Assembly: GCA_037447655.1 (NCBI GenBank)
Contig: JBBHKE010002926.1
Coordinates: forward strand, 375,509 to 409,074
Direction: 5' to 3'
Origin: Zygnema cylindricum
Taxonomy: Eukaryota; Streptophyta; Zygnematophyceae; Zygnematales; Zygnemataceae
DNA: 33,566 bases
In this document: one piece after another, positions 28,179 through 33,566 of the stretch
Position numbering within the stretch: the first letter of the stretch is position 1
How the letters are laid out: every line of letters begins with the position of its first letter
Made by a program: the position numbers and the translations under genes
The notes under the pieces: model-generated
What the model was told of the DNA's origin: nothing
Databases searched by the model: none
What the model saw: the letters and a program-made list of their open reading frames with translations, nothing else

Positions 28179-28608
28179 GAGTTGTATTTTAAAAGATACA
28201 GTGATTGGTGTATTTAGGCGACAACGCGAGGTCAAAATAACAAGTGGGTGTTTATTGTAACAGGTTAAAGGTAAAAAAGCCGCAGAATTTCAAGCGCACG
28301 TTTAAAAAGTACTAAATGAATCAATATTTCTTTTAGTACGCACGATGGTTCGTGTAACTGTAGTAGTGGATCAAACTTGTTCGTAAATGGGTATTTAAGT
28401 ATTACGAAAATAGAGTTTTAAATTTGATAAACATTTGCGAAAGAATCGCACGATTTGGGGTTGTGATTGGTGTATTTCGGCGACAACGCGAGGTCAAAAT
28501 AAAGATTGGGTGTTCATTGTTACAGGTTAAGGGTCAAACTATCCGCGGAATTTAAGGCATTTGTTTATAAAGTACCAAACGAAATCAATATTTCGTTTGG
28601 TACGCACG
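28179..28608. repeat. ~280-bp repeat: partial copy followed by full copy
   Basis: 28179-28344 is the second half of a unit (TTTTAAAAGATACAGTGATT, GGCGACAACGCGAGGTCAAA, AGCCGCAGAATTTCAAGCGC, ending GTACGCACG). 28345-28608 is a whole unit (ATGGTTCGTGTAACTGTAGT to GGTACGCACG) that lacks about 17 bp of ATTTTAAAAGATATAGT. A third unit begins at 28609 (ATGGTTCGTTTCGTAC) and soon diverges. Confidence 0.85.
28572..28603. repeat. Perfect 32-bp palindrome (14-bp arms, 4-nt loop)
   Basis: GTACCAAACGAAAT, then CAAT, then ATTTCGTTTGGTAC. A decayed version (GTACTAAA ... TTTTAGTAC) occupies the same place in the preceding unit at about 28310-28339, so the hairpin belongs to the repeat family. Confidence 0.95.
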
Positions 28609-28759
28609 ATGGTTCGTTTCGTACAATTTTTAGTGCGAAACGTCACTTTCAATTTATGGAATTTCGTAAGAAGTTTCGCGTGCGAAATTTGCGTTGACGT
28701 TCGTGCGAAGTCGCATTTCGTTTGGCGCACACTTTGGCATGTAAATGTTACGTAGTGAA

Positions 28760-30200
28760 ATGTAGCGTTTGATTGGTTAGAAATGCTATGTAGTTAGTAA
28801 GAGATTTCACACGTTTTTGCAATGGTCAGTTTGAGTCCTTGCTGATCAATGATTGGCCCAAGTAAAACTTATTCAACGGAGCGTTTACTTTGGCCTGGCG
28901 AGTCTAGAGCGATGATGGATAAATAGTGAAGTCTAAGAGGAGAGTAAACATCTTTTTTTTTAGAAAATTTTGTGGAAATTCTGATTGATCTTGGTCTTGA
29001 GCAATTAAAACCAAATCGGAGCATTGACATTTTGGCATTGAAATCTCTTACAAACTAAGTAGTGTTTTAGTAGTTAAGAGAGAGAATTATTAAGAGTGGA
29101 GAGTTTAGGAAACCACTTTAATAAGAAGGGTTGAGCCACGAGGGCAAGAGACTAAGCTAATGTTATGTGGACAAAAGCTTTTTTTAATATAAAGTTTATC
29201 CGTATGTGAGTGCTTTCCATTGTGGATGTGTATTTTCCAATGTGTGGAATGTGTGGTTGAAATTGATTAAGTAATGGGATTTTGTGAGACGTTACGCATC
29301 CTATTACATGGCGTGTACGGGTCATCTCGATAAATCGAGTTTCGGTTAACCTTTATATTCGTAAACGTGTTTCGGGTAACAGTTAACGATTTTATAACGT
29401 GATATAACTCGGTCGGGCGTCAAGTACTTAGATTTTGAAAAAAAAAATGGCCGGATCGATTATCTAAAATTTTGAATTTTGCCACCTCATACGCTAAGGG
29501 TAACCTTCCATCAGGCGTTCCCAATAATCGCACGGTCACGTTTACTGGCAGTAATATTTGTAACACCTTTCCATCAGGTCGTGCCACTGGAGCAAAAGTT
29601 GCTTACGTGTTAGATTGCGATTGGTACCACGGAGGATCTTGTTGAGCCGCCCGGGAATAATGAAAGTTTTGATAAGGACAAAACCGCAATTGCGTATTTG
29701 TACGGGCGTATGCAGATTAATATATCTAGTAGCGTCACGCTAATGTACAATCGATACGTCCTTGTATTTGTCGCTGTACCAACGGTTACGAAAACTGTTG
29801 CATAATGAAAATTTGTACAAATGTCTATGAATGTACCATTTGTATGTTCATGTATTATCGCTGTACCAGCTGAGGCGTGACAAGATGTCCAAAACCAAGA
29901 TTTTGTCGTCGAGCAGGGTGGCTTTAATATCAGAAGGTACACGCCATTTGCCACATGTAAGCTTATAACTTCACGTCCGTCGTGGATCGACTTTGACTTT
30001 TACAAGTGGACCAATACACATGTCCAGTAAGCACAAAGTGTCATCCGGAGGACAGTCGGAGGAGACTAGCCAGACATTGCATACAAGGGGCGTTTGCGTC
30101 GAAAATTCGAAATCGGACGGTGGAAGTTTTCGCCAAAAAGTTTGGAGAATCTTTAAGAATTTATAGTAAACATCTTTTGTAACAAAAAAAAAAAAAAACA
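28760..30200. other. Non-coding spacer
   Basis: No gene is recognised. The 114-codon - strand frame at 29610-29954 (MANGVYLLILKPPCSTTKSW...) has no known motif. The word CGCTGTACCA occurs twice (about 29771 and 29860). A poly-A run ends the stretch at 30183-30199. Confidence 0.4.
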
Positions 30201-30219
30201 CTAGGGCTTAGTACGGAGG

Positions 30220-30430
30220 ATGGTTCGTGTAACTGTAGTAGTGGATCAAACTTGTTCGTAAATGGGTATTTAAGTATTACGAAAATAGAGTTTTGAATTT
30301 GATAGACGTCCACGAAAGAATCGCACGGTTTGGGGTTGTATTTTAAAAGATATAGTGATTGGTGTTTTTAGGCAACAACGCGACCTCAAAATAACGATTA
30401 GGTGTTCATTGTTACGGTTTAGGGTCAAAC
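30220..30430. repeat. ~280-bp repeat copy cut by the Copia-R insertion
   Basis: ATGGTTCGTGTAACTGTAGT through GGTTTAGGGTCAAAC matches the copy at 28345 closely and stops exactly at 30430. In the uninterrupted copy GGGTCAAAC continues as TATCCGCGGAATTT. Here it is followed by TGTTGATATTT, the LTR start. CAAAC is therefore the expected 5-bp target duplicate of Copia-R. Confidence 0.88.
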
Positions 30431-30463
30431 TGTTGATATTTGTGTATTTTCTAGGTCTGTAAA

Positions 30464-31555
30464 TAGGATAGAAAAAGGCAGAGGCAGTCTGCCTCTAACT
30501 CCCGTCTCCAAGCCCCCACACTTGTTGTAGTCACTGAAGGCTGGATAGGGAGCTAGAGCCATGGCTGCCTAAGCTCTCTAGAGAAGACAACGGGTAATTT
30601 AGGTACTCTTACCAAAAGTTAGATGACGGACCCAAGAATTGATCCTGGTACTTGACGTCTGACAGTCAATCATAGCCGGTAGCTTTAACCGTTTAGTCTA
30701 GCGCTAGTATTAAAACATATGAGGTTTAATAATTATTTAATTTGTTACACGTAGACTTTATCATTTAACTCGAAATATATACGTAGTGCATAGATACAGT
30801 TATATAAAGTACGAAGTACGATACGGTTACGAAATTAATACCGCGCATTTTGTTTGACATCAAAAAGAATACCGCGCAAGTATTTATGACGGCTACGATT
30901 GAAATCCGGATTTGATCGAACGGCCGCGAAGGATGCCGAGATCGCGGAATAGGATTTTGGCGGTTTGCGATCACCGCCACATCGAATGACACGTGGCAAA
31001 ACCACATTGTAGGATAGAAAAAGGCAGAGGCAGTCTGCCTCTAACTCCCCTCTCCAAGCCCCCACACTTGTTGTAGTCACTGAAGGCTGGATAGGGAGCT
31101 AGAGCCATGGCTGCCTAAGCTCTCTAGAGAAGACAACGGGTAATTTAGGTACTCTTACCAAAAGTTAGATGACGGACCCAAGAATTGATCCTGGTACTTG
31201 ACGTCTGACAGTCAATCATAGCCGGTAGCTTTAACCGTTTAGTCTAGCGCTAGTATTAAAACATATGAGGTTTAATAATTATTTAATTTGTTACACGTAG
31301 ACTTTATCATTTAACTCGAAATATATACGTAGTGCATAGATACAGTTATATAAAGTACGAAGTACGATACGGTTACGAAATTAATACCGCGCATTTTGTT
31401 TGACATCAAAAAGAATACCGCGCAAGTATTTATGACGGCTACGATTGAAATCCGGATTTGATCGAACGGCCGCGAAGGATGCCGAGATCGCGGAATAGGA
31501 TTTTGGCGGTTTGCGATCACCGCCACATCAAATGACACGTGGCAAAACCACATTG
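30464..31555. repeat. 546-bp tandem duplication inside the Copia-R LTR
   Basis: 30464-31009 and 31010-31555 are near-identical direct copies, each starting TAGGATAGAAAAAGGCAG and ending CAAAACCACATTG. I see two differences by eye (CCCGTCTCC/CCCCTCTCC and CATCGAATG/CATCAAATG). Each copy includes the SINE-like module and part of U3. The near identity implies a recent event. Confidence 0.95.
30470..30705 (-). repeat. tRNA-derived SINE-like module in the Copia-R LTR (antisense), first copy
   Basis: On the - strand the head reads ACTAAACGGTTAAAGCTACC and, further on, AGGATCAATTCTTGGGTCC, weak A- and B-box relatives. The body has GGCAGCCATGGCTCTAGCTC and CAGTGACTACAACAAGTGTG, and the tail is CTGCCTTTTTCTATCC. 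It aligns with the + strand module at 25604-25850 (GAGCCATGGCTC, TAGTGACTACGACAAGT, CCTTTTTCTAT). A second copy lies at about 31016-31251 through the 546-bp duplication. Confidence 0.65.
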
Positions 31556-32155
31556 GATTGCGGAAACTCCGGGGATTACGGAAACGAATCCCAATATGAC
31601 ATGTGTCGACAATTTAGCCATGTCGTATGATGGCCGTACACAAAGTACACCGGCACATGTACTTTTCTGTACGACAAAGTATTTTAATTGGTGCCGTACT
31701 TTAGTAGATAGAGTTTTAGAGGGGGAATAGGACTTAGAAAATTTTGGGTAGGTAGTTGCCTCTCCCAGAGAGCACCTTGTATAAATGGCAAACTTTGGCT
31801 AGCCATAACTATCAATTTACTTGACCTTTTTCAGTGATTCTTTTTGTTGCGGACTCATGGGAGTCCAGGCTACATAGGGGTATAGATGGTAGGAGTTTTT
31901 CCCTACCAGGGTGGCTGCATTTCTAAGGGAAAGTTAAAGTAGGTGAATGTGTCCAAAACTCATATTCTAACTTTGCATTCTGTGGTGGAACCAAGCACAC
32001 ATAAAGTCTTATTTCACAGGGGTGAAGCTATAATGGGTTTGTGGTTGTCAAGGGGTCAGTCATTTGGGTTTATATCAACTTGGAGTCGGCACTATCTAGA
32101 TAAGCTTCTTTTGGATCTGCGTACTCTTAGGGCCAATGGAGGTCTCAAATTTTCA

Positions 32156-32171
32156 GGTTATGGGCCCACCA
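32156..32171 (+). promoter_or_regulatory. Half-tRNA primer-binding site of Copia-R
   Basis: GGTTATGGGCCCACCA directly follows the LTR. All 16 bases are complementary to the anticodon stem-loop of plant initiator tRNA-Met (UGGUGGGCCCAUAACC) as I recall that tRNA. It is also translated, as the VMGPP part of gag. Confidence 0.87.
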
Positions 32172-32961
32172 TCTAGGGTGCCTTTGTTCGATGGAACACA
32201 CTTCACTTATTGGGAGTTTACTATGGAGGGATTGCTTTTCGAGAAGCACTTATGGGGAATTGTTTCGGGACAAGTGAGATGTCCACCACCTGGCTTTGGA
32301 GGAGCTTACTATGGAGAATCATCTGAGGCTGCCCAGAATATCAACCGGAGTTCAGATGCAACGGAAGGTGAAGGGAAAAACCGTTCCGTGGATAGGGGAA
32401 AAATGGGAGAAGGGAAAAGGAACACTGATGGTGAGGGGAGCTAAGCTCTCGACTATGGTTCCATTTGTAGGGATTAAAACTGAAGAAAATGACATAAAAA
32501 TATGGGAATACAAAAACACTATAGCAAAGCATCTCATACTTAGAAACGTGTCTAAGTCCATAGCTATCACTCTTATAAACTTAATGAAGTCTTCAGAGAT
32601 ATGGGAAGCACTAAGTCAGATTTATAAGAGTAAGACTATTCAGAGGCAGCAATTAGTAAACCAAGAAATAGATGCCTATGTTTATAAAGGCGGTAGCATG
32701 ATAGAGTTTTGCAATGATATTGCTGCGCTATATGTTGAGCTTGCTAGTGCGGGATATGTAGAATCTGAGGAGAGGAAGATTAATACACTACTGATGAAAC
32801 TCCCAGATGAGTACGAAAACATCATTTGTCGTATGCAGGCAATGGATGGCTCCTCATGGACTTGGAGCTTTACCATGGGGATAATTCTTGTGAAGGAAAG
32901 CACTTTGGAGCTTCGTAGGGGAAAGGACATGGTCAATGCATTTTCAGCTGGTGGTGATTGG

Positions 32962-33046
32962 CGGAAGCGTGATGAGAGGAACGGCGGTGACGAGCGGAAG
33001 CGTGATGAGAGGAACGGTGGTGACGAGCGGAAGCGTGATGAGAGAA
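32962..33046 (+). repeat. 33-bp in-frame tandem repeat in Copia-R gag
   Basis: GCGGAAGCGTGATGAGAGGA and its continuation repeat at 33-bp spacing, giving KRDERNGGDER two full times plus a partial third. The copies differ by one or two bases, and the unit keeps the frame. The segment is strongly charged and lies between capsid and zinc knuckle. Confidence 0.9.
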
Positions 33047-33375
33047 AGAAAGACAAAGGTAAACCTTATCGGAACTTTGGTGGAAAGAGAGGGAGAGGAA
33101 AAGAAAGTGGAGCTTTGAAAAAGGGGGTTTCCTTCTTTTGTAGGGAACCGGGTCATTATATGGAGGAATGCCCTTGTTTGGAAAAATTTAGAAGTTGGAA
33201 TGTGGATGAGGAGGAAGAAGGGGAAGAGGAGAAAGAGGATGAAGATATTGTAGAGCTTCTCCGAATTAGTAGTATGGGGAAGAGAGAAAAGCACACAGAA
33301 ATTCCACGAAAGCAACAGTGTGCTTTTGGAGGTATAAGGGAAGTAAAGAGAGAGGAGATACTTGAGGGAGTTTAA

Positions 33376-33566
33376 AATATTGAGGATAGTTTCATAGATA
33401 TTTTGGAAACAGAAAACTGATCGGAAAGGGAGACTTCAACAGATTCCGAGGAGAGGGGAGAATTAATTCTAGAGGGGGTTTTAAAGGATAGGGGAGAAGA
33501 AAAATATTTGACTAAAGGTTTAGGGGAGAAAAAATATTTATTGGGAATTAAAATAGAAAGTGATAG
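33376..33566 (+). other. Continuation of Copia-R between gag and protease
   Basis: Glu/Gly-rich coding-like sequence with stops (frame shifts or decay). It corresponds to the acidic linker before the protease in Copia-H. The window ends before any protease motif. Confidence 0.45.

Larger units (their letters stand above)
30431..32155 (+). repeat. Copia-R 5' LTR (1725 bp including a 546-bp internal duplication)
   Basis: It starts TGTTGATATTTGTG and ends AAATTTTCA. Its start is fixed independently by the break in the 280-bp repeat. A TATAAAT box lies at 31780-31786. Without the internal duplication it would be 1179 bp, close to the 1012 bp of the Copia-H LTR. Confidence 0.88.
32136..33375 (+). 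pseudogene. Copia-R gag, start inside the LTR, one frame change
   Basis: ATG at 32136 (context CCAATGGAGG) lies 20 nt before the LTR end. The frame crosses the primer site as VMGPPSRVPLFDGTHFTYWE and continues to CPPPGFGGAYYGE, ending at 32444. The downstream gag is in the next frame and runs to 33375: IKIWEYKNTIAKHLILRNVS, IDAYVYKGGSMIEFCNDIAA, LLMKLPDEYENIICRMQAMD, a charged repeat (KRDERNGGDER), then FFCREPGHYMEEC, a zinc knuckle whose first Cys is replaced by Ser, and a Glu-rich stretch ending with a TAA. Gag coats the element RNA in virus-like particles. A frameshift around 32300-32440 separates the two parts. Confidence 0.85.
30431..33566 (+). mobile_element. Copia-R: Ty1/copia element, 5' part (runs off the window)
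   Basis: 5' LTR (30431-32155), half-tRNA primer site, and gag with a nucleocapsid region are present. It is the same family as Copia-H in opposite orientation: homologous LTR, primer site, start context and gag. Protease, integrase, RT, RNase H and the 3' LTR would lie to the right of the window. Confidence 0.9.

Noticed and set aside
29610-29954. 114-codon - strand frame
   Set aside because: No motif, no neighbouring coding signal, and no start or composition support.
30765-31553. Two identical 80-codon - strand frames
   Set aside because: They are the same LTR sequence seen twice through the 546-bp duplication, and no protein family is recognised.

Overview
The window looks like repeat-rich nuclear DNA from a plant-type (streptophyte) eukaryote. 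Three things point there. The left end holds the spliced 3' end of a cellulose-synthase-superfamily gene, closest by eye to CslD. The primer-binding sites of two retrotransposons match the anticodon arm of plant initiator tRNA-Met as I remember it. The rest is a Ty1/copia and Ty3/gypsy graveyard. No bacterial-type operon, CRISPR array, rRNA gene or clearly functional tRNA gene is visible. I cannot name the species.

Left arm (1-3000): the last three recognisable exons of a CesA/CslD-like glycosyltransferase on the + strand (112-276, 1043-1178, 2019-2200). Its introns hold three decaying tandem copies of an exon end with its splice donor, a dead second copy of the next exon, and a long inverted repeat closed by a TG/TA microsatellite. 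From about 3560 to 7710 lies a decayed + strand Ty3/gypsy pol (RT, RNase H, integrase, and a possible PHD-type zinc finger after the integrase). Its RT is split by a 508-bp TA-flanked MITE. From 11488 down to 8774 (- strand) is a gag-protease element with two CCHC knuckles and a DTG protease, in one frame interrupted by only three stops, and with no RT.

Centre (14418-25893): a Ty1/copia element on the - strand (called Copia-H, host) is split by a complete second - strand copia element (Copia-N, nested, 16789-23043) with about 1.02-kb LTRs and a 5-bp target duplication (GTAAG on +). Copia-H lost its 3' end at a GC-rich 20-bp minisatellite.

Right arm (25894-33566): a 46-bp tandem array, then non-coding DNA with a dispersed repeat of about 280 bp that carries a 32-bp palindrome. 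One copy of that repeat is interrupted at 30431 by the LTR of a third copia element (Copia-R, + strand, same family as Copia-H), which runs off the window. The LTRs of Copia-H and Copia-R share an antisense tRNA-derived, SINE-like module. In Copia-R, 546 bp of LTR that includes this module is tandemly duplicated.

The most notable system is the priming and translation layout of the copia family. Directly after the LTR is a 16-nt site (GGTTATGGGCCCACCA) complementary to the anticodon arm of initiator tRNA-Met, as in half-tRNA priming of Drosophila copia and yeast Ty5. The gag ATG sits 20 nt inside the LTR, so the primer site is itself translated, as the conserved peptide GPPSR. Copia-N keeps this peptide while its primer site has drifted.
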